Shown: positions 1 to 6,072 of the stretch, piece by piece
Layout of the letters: the number at the start of each line of letters is the position of its first letter
Position numbering within the stretch: the first letter of the stretch is position 1
Assembly: GCA_016200745.1 (NCBI GenBank)
Contig: JACQEF010000178.1
Span: 1 to 12,455, forward strand
Direction: 5' to 3'
Length of the DNA: 12,455 bases
Origin: Chloroflexota bacterium
GTDB taxonomy: Bacteria > Chloroflexota > Limnocylindria > Limnocylindrales > CSP1-4
The notes under the pieces: generated by a model
The model's input: only the letters and a program-made list of their open reading frames with translations
The model's database searches: none
Told to the model about the DNA's origin: nothing
Made by a program: the position numbers and the translations under genes

Positions 1-221
1 CGAGCATCTCGGCCGCCTACCCGGCGTCGTTCCTGTACGAGAACGAGCTTCGCGAGCTGTTCGGCATCTCGATCACCGGGATCGCCGTCGACTTCGGCGG
101 GCAGATGTACCGGACCGGCGAACGCGTCCCGTTCGCCCCCGGGGCCATCCGCGCCCGGCTGGAGGCGGCCGGACGGCTCGAAGCCGCCGCGCGACCCGGG
201 CACGGACCGAAGCAGCCATGA
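1..221 (+). CDS. echD: Ech-type hydrogenase 30-kDa subunit (EchD / NuoC-like), C-terminal part only
   Basis: Partial gene, cut by the left edge; reading starts at base 3 and ends at TGA 219-221, leaving 72 codons. The visible part holds the family signature around YENELRELFGI, the segment that in NuoC/30-kDa subunits of complex I and in Ech/Mbh hydrogenases packs against the large subunit. The following VDFGGQMYRTGE stretch looks more like Ech/Coo hydrogenase proteins than complex I NuoC. The stop overlaps the next start as ATGA (218-221), so it is translationally coupled to the large subunit. The Ala/Arg-rich last 25 residues are probably a poorly conserved tail. The N-terminal domain lies outside the window, so the assignment rests on this motif plus the echE-echF neighbours. 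Confidence 0.82.
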   Translation, partial: SISAAYPASFLYENELRELFGISITGIAVDFGGQMYRTGERVPFAPGAIRARLEAAGRLEAAARPGHGPKQP

Positions 222-1303
222 AGCAGACCGTCATCCCGATGGGCCCGCAGCACCCGGTGCTGCCCGAGCCGCTCGTCCTGGATCTCGTGCTCGAGGACGA
301 GCGGGTGGTCGACGCGATCCCGATGATTGGCTACGTCCACCGTGGCCTCGAGGCGATGGTGGAGCGCGTCGAGTACACCGAGATGGGCTACGTCATCGAG
401 CGGATCTGCGGGATCTGCAGCTTCATGCACGGCATGGCGTATTGCGTGGCCCTCGAGGACATCATGGCCGTCGAGGTGCCCGAGCGGGCGCGCTGGCTGC
501 GGCTGGTCTGGGCCGAGCTGTCGCGGGTCCAGAGCCACCTTCTGTGGCTCGGCCTCGGCGGGGACGCGTTCGGGTTCGAGAACCTCCTGATGCAGTGCTG
601 GCGCATGCGCGAGGAGGTCCTCGACGTGTTCGAGCAGACCACCGGCGGACGGATCATCCATTCGGTCAACCGGATCGGCGGCGTGCGCCGCGATATCGCC
701 GACTCGGAGCTGACGGCGATCGTCGAGCGGCTCGACCGCCTGGCCATCGGCTTCGAGGCGACGGCCAGGGTCTTCCGGACCGACCCGTCCATCCGGCATC
801 GCCTCGAGGGGGTGGGCGTGCTCAGCGGCGACGACGCTCGCCGGCTCGGTGCCGTCGGGCCCATGGCACGCGCGTCCGGGATCCCGCTCGACACCCGGCT
901 GCTCGGCGAGCACCTGTACGACCGGCTCGAGTTCGAGCCGATCGTCGAGGCCGGCGGCGACTGTCTCGCCCGCGTCCTCGTGCGCGTGCGCGAGGTGCAG
1001 CAGTCCATCGGGCTGATCCACCAGCTCGTGGACCGGATGCCGAAAGGCGAGGATCTCCCGATCGACACGAAGGTGCGCGGGATGCCCCAGGGCGAGACCT
1101 TCGTGCGGCTCGAGCAGCCGCGCGGCGAGGTCGCCTATTACGTCCGGGCGAACGGCACGAAGTTCCTCGAGCGGTTCCGGGCGCGCACCCCGACGTTCGC
1201 CAACATCCCGTCGATGATCCACCTGGTCAAGGGCTGCGACCTGGCCGACGTGCCGAACATCGTGCTGACCATCGACCCCTGCATCAGCTGCACGGAGCGC
1301 TGA
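218..1303 (+). CDS. echE: Ech-type group 4 [NiFe] hydrogenase large (catalytic) subunit
   Basis: A 361-residue homologue of EchE/CooH and of complex I NuoD. It would carry the Ni-Fe active site that interconverts protons and H2 with electrons from ferredoxin, on the cytoplasmic face of a membrane complex. Both nickel-ligand pairs are visible: C64/C67 in RICGIC (with H71 in the usual RxCGxCxxxH pattern) and C355/C358 in the terminal DPCISCTER. NuoD of complex I has lost these cysteines, so this is read as a hydrogenase. The stop follows directly after CTER. There is thus no C-terminal extension and no visible need for a maturation endopeptidase, as known for CooH and some Ech proteins. The ATG overlaps the echD stop (ATGA); echF starts 1 base after its stop. 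Which group 4 subtype it belongs to cannot be told by eye. Confidence 0.93.
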   Translation: MKQTVIPMGPQHPVLPEPLVLDLVLEDERVVDAIPMIGYVHRGLEAMVERVEYTEMGYVIERICGICSFMHGMAYCVALEDIMAVEVPERARWLRLVWAELSRVQSHLLWLGLGGDAFGFENLLMQCWRMREEVLDVFEQTTGGRIIHSVNRIGGVRRDIADSELTAIVERLDRLAIGFEATARVFRTDPSIRHRLEGVGVLSGDDARRLGAVGPMARASGIPLDTRLLGEHLYDRLEFEPIVEAGGDCLARVLVRVREVQQSIGLIHQLVDRMPKGEDLPIDTKVRGMPQGETFVRLEQPRGEVAYYVRANGTKFLERFRARTPTFANIPSMIHLVKGCDLADVPNIVLTIDPCISCTER

Positions 1304-1304
1304 G

Positions 1305-1742
1305 ATGGCCAACCCGCTCAATCTGCCGATGGCCACGCGCAGCCTGCGCAACCTGGTGTCCCGCCCCGCGACGCGGCGGTACCCGACCGTCGTCCGTCCG
1401 CCGTTCGAAGGCGCCCGGGGCACGCTCGAGTTCGACCTCGAATCCTGCGTGCTGTGCGGCCTCTGCGTGCGGCGCTGTCCGACGCTCGCGCTCACCTGCA
1501 ACCGGGACGAGCGACTGTTCGCGATCGACCAGCTCCGCTGCATCGCCTGCGGCGTCTGCGTGGACGCCTGCAACAAGCACAGCCTCAGCCTGTCGCCAAA
1601 CCGGCGGCCGGTCCATACGCGCGCCGAGATCGGCGTCGACGGTCGCCGGCCGGGCTACGAGGAGTGGCACAAACCCGAACCGGAGCCAGCGGCCGCGACG
1701 GCCGCCGGCGGCAGTGATTCGACCGAACCCGTGCCGGCCTGA
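1305..1742 (+). CDS. echF: Ech-type hydrogenase polyferredoxin subunit, two [4Fe-4S] clusters
   Basis: A 145-residue NuoI/EchF-like protein that would pass electrons between soluble ferredoxin and the EchC/EchE core. Two full CxxCxxCxxxC motifs are visible: C48, C51, C54, C58 (followed by Pro) and C79, C82, C85, C89 (followed by Asn instead of the usual Pro). The N-terminal 40 residues contain the basic stretch typical of EchF/NuoI proteins that contact the membrane arm. The segment after residue 125 is Ala/Pro/Glu-rich and probably disordered. ATG lies one base after the echE stop in a TGAGATGG junction, so the genes are one transcript. The order D-E-F matches the known ech operon order. No NuoG- or NuoF-like gene follows, which agrees with Ech rather than complex I. 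Confidence 0.92.
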   Translation: MANPLNLPMATRSLRNLVSRPATRRYPTVVRPPFEGARGTLEFDLESCVLCGLCVRRCPTLALTCNRDERLFAIDQLRCIACGVCVDACNKHSLSLSPNRRPVHTRAEIGVDGRRPGYEEWHKPEPEPAAATAAGGSDSTEPVPA

Positions 1743-1758
1743 ACCGGCCCGATCCAGC

Positions 1759-1764
1759 AGGAGG
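1759..1764 (+). promoter_or_regulatory. Strong Shine-Dalgarno site before the ferredoxin gene
   Basis: AGGAGG lies 8 bases before a GTG codon at 1773. It fixes GTG as the start of the small ferredoxin and is the clearest ribosome binding site on the plus strand of the window. It would allow the ferredoxin to be made independently of coupling to echF. Confidence 0.8.
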
Positions 1765-1772
1765 AACCCTCG

Positions 1773-1964
1773 GTGGCGAACACGATCCTCGAAAGCGAAT
1801 GCATCGCCTGCGCGGCGTGCGAGCCCGAGTGCCCCAACGCAGCGATCAGCTCGGCGGACAACACCTTCGTCATCGACGCGGCGCTGTGCGACGAATGCGC
1901 GGCGACCGGCGGCGATTCCGCCTGCAAAGCCGTCTGCCCGGTCGAGGCGATCGTCGCCGCCTGA
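1773..1964 (+). CDS. Alvin-type 2[4Fe-4S] ferredoxin
   Basis: A 63-residue acidic ferredoxin starting at GTG, decided by the AGGAGG 8 bases upstream. The first cluster motif is regular: C10, C13, C16, C20 followed by Pro. The second is C39-x2-C42-x8-C51-x3-C55-Pro. The enlarged loop between its second and third cysteine is the hallmark of Allochromatium vinosum-type ferredoxins, which have two low-potential clusters of unequal potential. It begins 30 bases after echF, so the likely role is soluble electron partner of the Ech hydrogenase; this is inferred from position only. The protein is about 20 residues shorter than A. vinosum ferredoxin, lacking its C-terminal helix. It could also serve other ferredoxin-dependent enzymes. 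Confidence 0.9.
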   Translation: MANTILESECIACAACEPECPNAAISSADNTFVIDAALCDECAATGGDSACKAVCPVEAIVAA

Positions 1965-2005
1965 CGCCCGCCGCGGCGCCGCAGGGATCACGCCCGGCTA
2001 GCGGC

Positions 2006-2034
2006 GACGGCCGTCCGACACTCCCTGCTACCAT
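2006..2034 (+). promoter_or_regulatory. Possible promoter with a palindrome, before the Cys/His-rich gene
   Basis: A TGC-TACCAT extended -10-like element (TACCAT at 2029-2034) ends 8 bases before the ATG at 2043, which would give an almost leaderless transcript. There is no good -35 box; the perfect 10-bp palindrome GACGGCCGTC (2006-2015) occupies that region and could be a regulator site. No Shine-Dalgarno sequence is visible before the ATG. The 78-base gap (1965-2042) holds nothing else convincing; in particular there is no T-tailed terminator after the ferredoxin. Confidence 0.35.
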
Positions 2035-2042
2035 CGCTCGCG

Positions 2043-2396
2043 ATGGAGATCATGGGCGTCCAGATCCGCACGATCGTGCGCGACAACGTGGCGACACGCT
2101 GCGACGGCTGCCAGGGGATCATCGAGGGCACGCCCTGGCGGGTGAACCTGCTGGACATCGTGGCGGCCGAGGCCCCGGTCGCCTGGACGCAGCGGCCCGC
2201 GGTGAACCCGGGCCCGTTCCAGTTCCACGCCGACCCCGCCTGCGTTCGTCGCTGGATGGCGGCGAAGGGTTACCTCTTCTGCCGCCGTGGCGAGGTCCGC
2301 GAGATCATGCGCCCGGTCGTCATCCCCGGCGACGAGCCGCGCTTCGGACTGTGCGACGGGATCCATCGCGACGACCACGAGTTCGTGCCGGCCTGA
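2043..2396 (+). CDS. Small Cys/His-rich protein of unknown function, possible zinc-binding fold
   Basis: A 117-residue protein I do not recognise. Visible features are CDGC at residues 20-23, then about 40 residues later HADPAC (H62, C67) followed by RRWMAAKG. This spacing resembles treble-clef/LIM-like zinc fingers where a CxxC knuckle pairs with a His/Cys helix end. C80, C104, H108 and H112 lie further on. No signal peptide or membrane segment is seen, so it is probably cytosolic. The chosen ATG at 2043 gives MEIMGVQ; M4 (2052) is an alternative. GC-rich third positions and a clean reading frame support a real gene. It sits between the hydrogenase genes and the merR unit with its own possible promoter, so its link to either is open. 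Confidence 0.72.
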   Translation: MEIMGVQIRTIVRDNVATRCDGCQGIIEGTPWRVNLLDIVAAEAPVAWTQRPAVNPGPFQFHADPACVRRWMAAKGYLFCRRGEVREIMRPVVIPGDEPRFGLCDGIHRDDHEFVPA

Positions 2397-2445
2397 TCCG
2401 CGCCGCGCCGCGCCGCGTGGCCCCCGGGTTGCCGTTGAGGGCGGC

Positions 2446-2475
2446 TTGACGGTCCCACGATTTGGGACCTATCCT
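2446..2475 (+). promoter_or_regulatory. Sigma-70-type promoter of the merR unit
   Basis: TTGACG (2446-2451, 5 of 6 to TTGACA) and TATCCT (2470-2475, 4 of 6 to TATAAT) are separated by 18 bases. Transcription would start near 2482. This is the best -35/-10 pair in the window. It lies in a short patch that is visibly richer in A and T than its surroundings. Confidence 0.65.
2451..2469 (+). promoter_or_regulatory. Perfect palindromic operator inside the promoter spacer
   Basis: GGTCCCA (2451-2457) and TGGGACC (2463-2469) form a perfect 7-bp inverted repeat around a 5-base centre. It fills the spacer between the -35 and -10 boxes exactly. MerR-family dimers classically bind such inverted repeats between the two boxes, often with a 19-20 bp spacer; here the spacer is 18 bp, so simple repression by occlusion is as likely as the DNA-twisting mechanism. 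The downstream gene codes for a MerR-like HTH, which makes autoregulation plausible. Confidence 0.6.
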
Positions 2476-2486
2476 CCGCCCATCGG

Positions 2487-2511
2487 GTGAATCGCCGGTA
2501 CCTAGATTCAC
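2487..2511 (+). repeat. Inverted repeat in the probable merR leader
   Basis: GTGAATC (2487-2493) is repeated in inverse as GATTCAC (2505-2511) with 11 bases between. The first three bases are a possible GTG start codon. If transcription begins near 2482, the repeat would be at the extreme 5' end of the mRNA and could fold into a hairpin; it could equally be a second DNA operator. Confidence 0.55.
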
Positions 2512-2520
2512 CTAGATTCT
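2501..2520 (+). repeat. 10-bp tandem direct repeat in the probable merR leader
   Basis: CCTAGATTCA is followed at once by CCTAGATTCT, a 9/10 match with a period of one helical turn. BldC-type proteins, which have a lone MerR-like domain, are known to bind direct repeats head to tail, so this is a possible binding site for the downstream regulator. The repeat uses CTA, TCA and AGA triplets that are rare in the genes around it, which argues it is non-coding. Confidence 0.55.
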
Positions 2521-2570
2521 TCAGGTCGCCTGTCACCGTCGACGGGCCGGTCTCCGAGCGTATCCCCCCG

Positions 2571-3290
2571 ATGCTCGCCCGGCCCGTCGCCACTCCCTCC
2601 CGCGAGGCCCACGTGTCCGTCCCACTCAGCGCTCGCCCGGCACGATCGAACCCTCAGGTGCCCACCGAGCGCTGGCTGTCCCTCGGTCCCGCGAGCCGGC
2701 TCGTCGGCGTCGATCCGGACACCCTGCGGCGCTGGGCCGACGACGGCCGGGTGGAGGTGTTCGTCACGCCGGGGCGGCACCGCCGGTTCGACCGCCGAGC
2801 GCTCGAGCGGCTGGCGGCCACCGGGCGGGGCGAGACGCCCTCCCTGGCCAGCCTGGGCGCCAGCCCGGAACGGCTGCGGCGCGTGTACCGCCGGACCTAC
2901 ACCAGCGACGCGCCGGCCCGAAAGGCCGCGGCCGATCGGGCCGGCGACCGCGAACGCTACCGCCAGGATGGACGGCAGCTCATCGAGGTCCTCATCGCGC
3001 ATCTCGACGCCGACCGGGCGGACGAGGGGGCCCGCCGCCAGACCGAGGCCGAAGCGATGACGCTCGTCGACGCGTTCGCGCGACGCCTGCGGGCCGGCGG
3101 GATGGGCCTCGCCGAGGCGATCGCCCTGTTCGTGGCCGCTCGTCGCCCGTTCCTCGCCGAGCTGGCCCATCTCGGGCGACGCCGAACGCTCGACGCGGCG
3201 CGGCTGGGTGACCTGTATGCCGACGCGACCGGCTTGCTCGACCGGCTCCTCCTCCGTCTGGTCGATACGTACCAGGAGGCGGTGGGCTGA
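2571..3290 (+). CDS. MerR/BldC-type HTH regulator with a helical C-terminal domain
   Basis: A DNA-binding regulator. From the chosen ATG (239 residues) the HTH_17/MerR-like domain spans about residues 34-82: WLSLGPASRLVGVDPDTLRR, then the RHRRFDRRALERL wing typical of MerR and excisionase-like proteins. The rest (about 95-239) is a mostly helical Arg/Ala/Leu-rich domain, somewhat like RsbRD-type sensory helices, that I cannot name; it may sense a signal or mediate dimerisation. The frame is open back to GTG 2487. However, its first 15 codons include CTA, TCA, AGA and AGG and have a low GC3, so I treat them as leader; GTG 2613 is another possible start. No start has a clear Shine-Dalgarno. The gene heads a three-gene unit, joined to the next by TGAGATGG. 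Confidence 0.82.
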   Translation: MLARPVATPSREAHVSVPLSARPARSNPQVPTERWLSLGPASRLVGVDPDTLRRWADDGRVEVFVTPGRHRRFDRRALERLAATGRGETPSLASLGASPERLRRVYRRTYTSDAPARKAAADRAGDRERYRQDGRQLIEVLIAHLDADRADEGARRQTEAEAMTLVDAFARRLRAGGMGLAEAIALFVAARRPFLAELAHLGRRRTLDAARLGDLYADATGLLDRLLLRLVDTYQEAVG

Positions 3291-3291
3291 G

Positions 3292-4332
3292 ATGGATCCC
3301 CGGATCGTGCTCCCGGCCGTCACCTCGGTGCTCGCCCTCGTCTTCGCGGTGGCGCTGTTCGACCAGTGGCGCGAGCGCCGGGGCGGCTTCCAGTTGATCT
3401 GGGCCTTCGGGATGCTGTTCTACGGAGTCGGCGCGGGCTCCGAGGCCCTCGGTGCCTTCAGCGGCTGGAACGAGCTTCTGTACCGGACGTGGTATCTCAC
3501 CGGCGCGGTCTGGACCGCCGGCTGGCTGGGGCTCGGCACGGCCTTCCTGCTCGGGCGAACGCGGTTCGGCTACAGCTTCGCGCTGTGCCTGTTCCTGGCC
3601 GGGCTGTTCACCTTCCTGGTCCGCAACAAGCCCGAGTACCAGGGCGCCGGCACGCTCCCGCTGCTCTACTTCATCGTCGCCGGCGTGCTGGCCCTGGCCG
3701 TGGCCGTCGAGACGTACTTCAGCAACGAGCGCTGGCCGCTGCTGGCGGCCGGGGCCGTCGTGGGGGCGACCGCGCTCAGCCTCGTGCTGATGGTGACCAC
3801 GACCGTCGCCGCGCCGGGCTACGCGCTCGATCCCGCCACCGGCGCGCCGATCGCGACACTCCTCCCCCCGGAGCTCCGGCTGCTGACGCCGTTCCTCAAC
3901 ATCACCGGCGCGTTCGCGCTGATCCTGGGGGCGATCTTCTCGACCTACGTGTTCATGCCCAAGCGACGTGTCCTGGCCTACTCGCTGGACCCGAACCAGC
4001 CGGGCGACCAGTTCCTCTTCAACCTGCTGATCGCACCCGTGGCGATCGCCGTCAACCTGGTCGCCTCGCTGCCGGGGGCGGCACGGGCGCTGGTCGCCGG
4101 CCGGCTCCACAGCCGGGTGCCGGCGACGATCCTGATCGCGGTCGGCGCGTTCGTGGCGACCCTCGGCGACACCCTCAACCGGTTCGGGATGACCGACTGG
4201 TTCCAGCTCGGCAAGTTCCTCGGGGTCCTGTTCCTGTTCGTCGGGTTCCTCGTCTCGATCGAGGTCTTCCGCGAGATCCGGATCCCGTTCACGTCGGTCC
4301 GGCTGGGTGGTGCCCGGCACGAGTCGGTCTGA
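3292..4332 (+). CDS. Polytopic membrane protein of unknown function
   Basis: A 346-residue integral membrane protein with about 9-10 hydrophobic spans: near residues 5-22, 30-52, 63-86, 91-109, 120-142, 146-170, 195-222, 242-265, 275-296 and 302-325. The first helix starts right at the N-terminus with no cleavable signal. Several spans are rich in Phe, Trp, Tyr and Gly (for example LIWAFGMLFYGVGAGSEA), as in proteins that hold lipids or quinones, but I see no transporter signature, cofactor ligand pattern or catalytic motif. The C-terminus (after about 330) is short and basic. ATG 3292 is one base after the merR stop, and the hydrolase ATG is one base after its own stop, so all three genes are almost certainly co-translated. 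I do not assign a function. Confidence 0.8.
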   Translation: MDPRIVLPAVTSVLALVFAVALFDQWRERRGGFQLIWAFGMLFYGVGAGSEALGAFSGWNELLYRTWYLTGAVWTAGWLGLGTAFLLGRTRFGYSFALCLFLAGLFTFLVRNKPEYQGAGTLPLLYFIVAGVLALAVAVETYFSNERWPLLAAGAVVGATALSLVLMVTTTVAAPGYALDPATGAPIATLLPPELRLLTPFLNITGAFALILGAIFSTYVFMPKRRVLAYSLDPNQPGDQFLFNLLIAPVAIAVNLVASLPGAARALVAGRLHSRVPATILIAVGAFVATLGDTLNRFGMTDWFQLGKFLGVLFLFVGFLVSIEVFREIRIPFTSVRLGGARHESV

Positions 4333-4333
4333 G

Positions 4334-5128
4334 ATGGTGCCGGTGGCGGCGAGCACGGCCCCGGAGCGACCCGGCGCGGAGCCGGGCATGACGGCCACTG
4401 GACCGCCCGACGCGCCCGCGATCGTCTTCCTCCACGGGACGCGGCTGAGCCGGACGGTCTGGACGCCGCAGCTCACGGCGCTCGGCGACGAGTTCCGTGC
4501 GATCGCGCTGGACCTGCCCGGACACGGCGACCGTGCCGCCGAGCCCTTCACCCTCACCGGCGCCGTCGAACTGGCGGCCGCGACGATCCGGGAGCGGGCG
4601 GCGGGCGGCCGGGCCGTCGTCGTCGGCCTGTCGCTGGGAGGGTACGTGGCCATCGCCCTGGCGGCCAGCCACCCGGAGCTCGTCGGGGGGCTCGTGATCG
4701 CGGGTGCGTCGGCCGAACCGGTCGGGGTCCGGGGCGTTGCGTTCCGCACCCTGGCCGCCGCGCTGGCCCGCCTGGACGGCCCTCGCCTCGACCGGTTCAG
4801 CAGCTGGTCGTTCCGCTCCCGCTACCCGGCGGCGATCGCGGACCCCGTCGTCGCCGGTGGCTTCTGGTCGGCCGGCGGCGCGGTCGCCTTGCGGGCCCTC
4901 TGGGGCGAGCGATTCGACGCGCGTCTACCCGGCTTCGGCGGGCCGATCCTGATCATCAACGGGCAATACGACCTGCTGTTCCGGCGGTCTGCGCGGCGAT
5001 TCGCCGCCACGGCCCACGACGTACGCCGCGTGGTGCTGGCCGGCGCCGTCCACCTGTCCAACCTCGACCGGCCGGGCGCGTTCACCCTTGCCGTTCGCCG
5101 ATTCGCAAGATCGGCGACGGTGGCGTAA
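4334..5128 (+). CDS. Alpha/beta-hydrolase fold protein
   Basis: A 264-residue alpha/beta hydrolase. Visible are the oxyanion-hole region FLHG (residues 32-35), the nucleophile elbow GLSLGG with S100, the acid in NGQYD (D212) and the base in GAVH (H240), so the Ser-Asp-His triad is complete. LDLPGHGDR (59-67) is the usual segment before the elbow. The variable cap region (about 125-195) carries substrate specificity and is not informative, so esterase, lactonase and C-C hydrolase roles all remain possible. No signal peptide is seen. The ATG in the TGAGATGG junction is chosen; an in-frame ATG at 4388 (residue 19) would remove a Pro/Ala-rich stretch and is a real alternative. Coupling to the membrane protein suggests a substrate met at the membrane, which is inference. 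Confidence 0.88.
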   Translation: MVPVAASTAPERPGAEPGMTATGPPDAPAIVFLHGTRLSRTVWTPQLTALGDEFRAIALDLPGHGDRAAEPFTLTGAVELAAATIRERAAGGRAVVVGLSLGGYVAIALAASHPELVGGLVIAGASAEPVGVRGVAFRTLAAALARLDGPRLDRFSSWSFRSRYPAAIADPVVAGGFWSAGGAVALRALWGERFDARLPGFGGPILIINGQYDLLFRRSARRFAATAHDVRRVVLAGAVHLSNLDRPGAFTLAVRRFARSATVA

Positions 5129-5151
5129 CGGGGACGACAGGGGGCCAGGGG

Positions 5152-5157
5152 TATACT
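5152..5157 (+). promoter_or_regulatory. -10 element before galU
   Basis: TATACT is a 5-of-6 match to the -10 consensus in a GC-rich gap of 65 bases between the hydrolase stop and galU. The expected -35 place (about 5129-5134) has no TTGAC-like sequence. Transcription would start near 5164, leaving a leader of about 30 bases. No clear Shine-Dalgarno is seen just before the galU ATG. Confidence 0.45.
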
Positions 5158-5193
5158 TTCGAGGCCAGCCCAACCCCGTCACCGCGAGGTTCG

Positions 5194-6072
5194 ATGCGCG
5201 TTCGAAAGGCCGTCTTCCCCGCCGCCGGCTGGGGCACCCGCTTCCTCCCGGCCACCAAGGCGCAGCCCAAGGAGATGCTGCCCCTGGTCGACAAGCCGAT
5301 CATCCAGTACGCGGTCGAGGAAGCCGTCGCCGCCGGGGTCGAACAGGTCATCATCGTCACCTCCAGCCAGAAGCGCGCGATCGAGGACCACTTCGACCTG
5401 TCGTTCGAGCTCGAACACCTGCTCGAGGACAAGGGCGACATCGAGATGCTCCGCCAGGTCCGCGCGATCAGCGATCTCGCCCAGGTCGCCTACATTCGCC
5501 AGAAGGAGCAGCTCGGTCTCGGCCATGCGGTGCTGATGGCCAAGGACCTGATCGGCCATGAGCCGTTCGCCGTCATCCTCCCCGACGACGTCGTGGTGGG
5601 CGAGCGACCCTGCATCGGGCAGCTCATCCACGCCTATCACCAGCACCATGGTTCGGTCATCGCCGTCATGGAGGTGCCGCCGGAGCAGACCAGCCGCTAC
5701 GGCGTCATCGGGTCGGAGCCGAGCGCCGATCCGCTGGACCACGGCCGGCTCCATCGGATCACCAGCCTCGTCGAGAAGCCGGCGACCGAGGACGCGCCCT
5801 CGAACCTGGCGATCATCGGCCGCTACGTCCTGACGCCCAAGATCTTCGACAAGCTCGAGCAGACCCAACGCGGCGCGGGCGGCGAGATCCAGCTGACCGA
5901 CGCGATCGCGGCGCTCATGGAAGAGCAGGAGGTCTTCGGCTACGAGTTCGAGGGGACGCGCTACGACGCGGGGACGACGATGGGCTGGCTCCAGGCGTCG
6001 GTCGAGCTGGCCCTCGGCCGGCCAGACCTCGGGCCGGCATTCCGGGCGTACCTGCAGGGCCTCCAGCTCTGA
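5194..6072 (+). CDS. galU: UTP-glucose-1-phosphate uridylyltransferase
   Basis: A 292-residue GalU, the usual family length. It makes UDP-glucose and pyrophosphate from UTP and glucose-1-phosphate in the cytosol, feeding cell-surface glycan and glycolipid synthesis. The nucleotidyltransferase signature is at residues 9-28, AAGWGTRFLPATKAQPKEML, with the Arg and Lys that bind UTP. Further family motifs are VDKPIIQY (32-39), GLGHAV, VILPDD (the metal-binding region), VEKP, GGEIQLTDAI and RYDAGTTMGWLQA near the end, where many homologues have RYDCG. The ATG places the first strand (VRKAVFPAAG) at the N-terminus as in other GalUs. It has a likely own promoter, so it is probably separate from the upstream merR unit. 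Confidence 0.97.
   Translation: MRVRKAVFPAAGWGTRFLPATKAQPKEMLPLVDKPIIQYAVEEAVAAGVEQVIIVTSSQKRAIEDHFDLSFELEHLLEDKGDIEMLRQVRAISDLAQVAYIRQKEQLGLGHAVLMAKDLIGHEPFAVILPDDVVVGERPCIGQLIHAYHQHHGSVIAVMEVPPEQTSRYGVIGSEPSADPLDHGRLHRITSLVEKPATEDAPSNLAIIGRYVLTPKIFDKLEQTQRGAGGEIQLTDAIAALMEEQEVFGYEFEGTRYDAGTTMGWLQASVELALGRPDLGPAFRAYLQGLQL

Noticed and set aside
218..1303. Reading the large subunit as complex I NuoD
   Set aside because: All four nickel-ligand cysteines are present and the gene is followed by echF rather than nuoE/F/G.
17..1576. Long open frame (519 codons) on the minus strand opposite echE and echF
   Set aside because: It mirrors the codons of echE/echF, its product is rich in His, Asp, Arg and Pro with no recognisable domain, and the plus-strand genes have clear motifs. 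It is a GC-bias shadow.
2401..2415. CGCCG repeated three times between the Cys/His-rich gene and the merR promoter
   Set aside because: A short simple repeat of the kind expected by chance at this base composition; no element or second copy is associated.
2992..4749. 585-codon minus-strand frame opposite the membrane protein and the hydrolase
   Set aside because: The product is a Glu/Arg/Gln/Pro-rich low-complexity sequence, whereas the plus strand shows clean membrane spans and a full catalytic triad.
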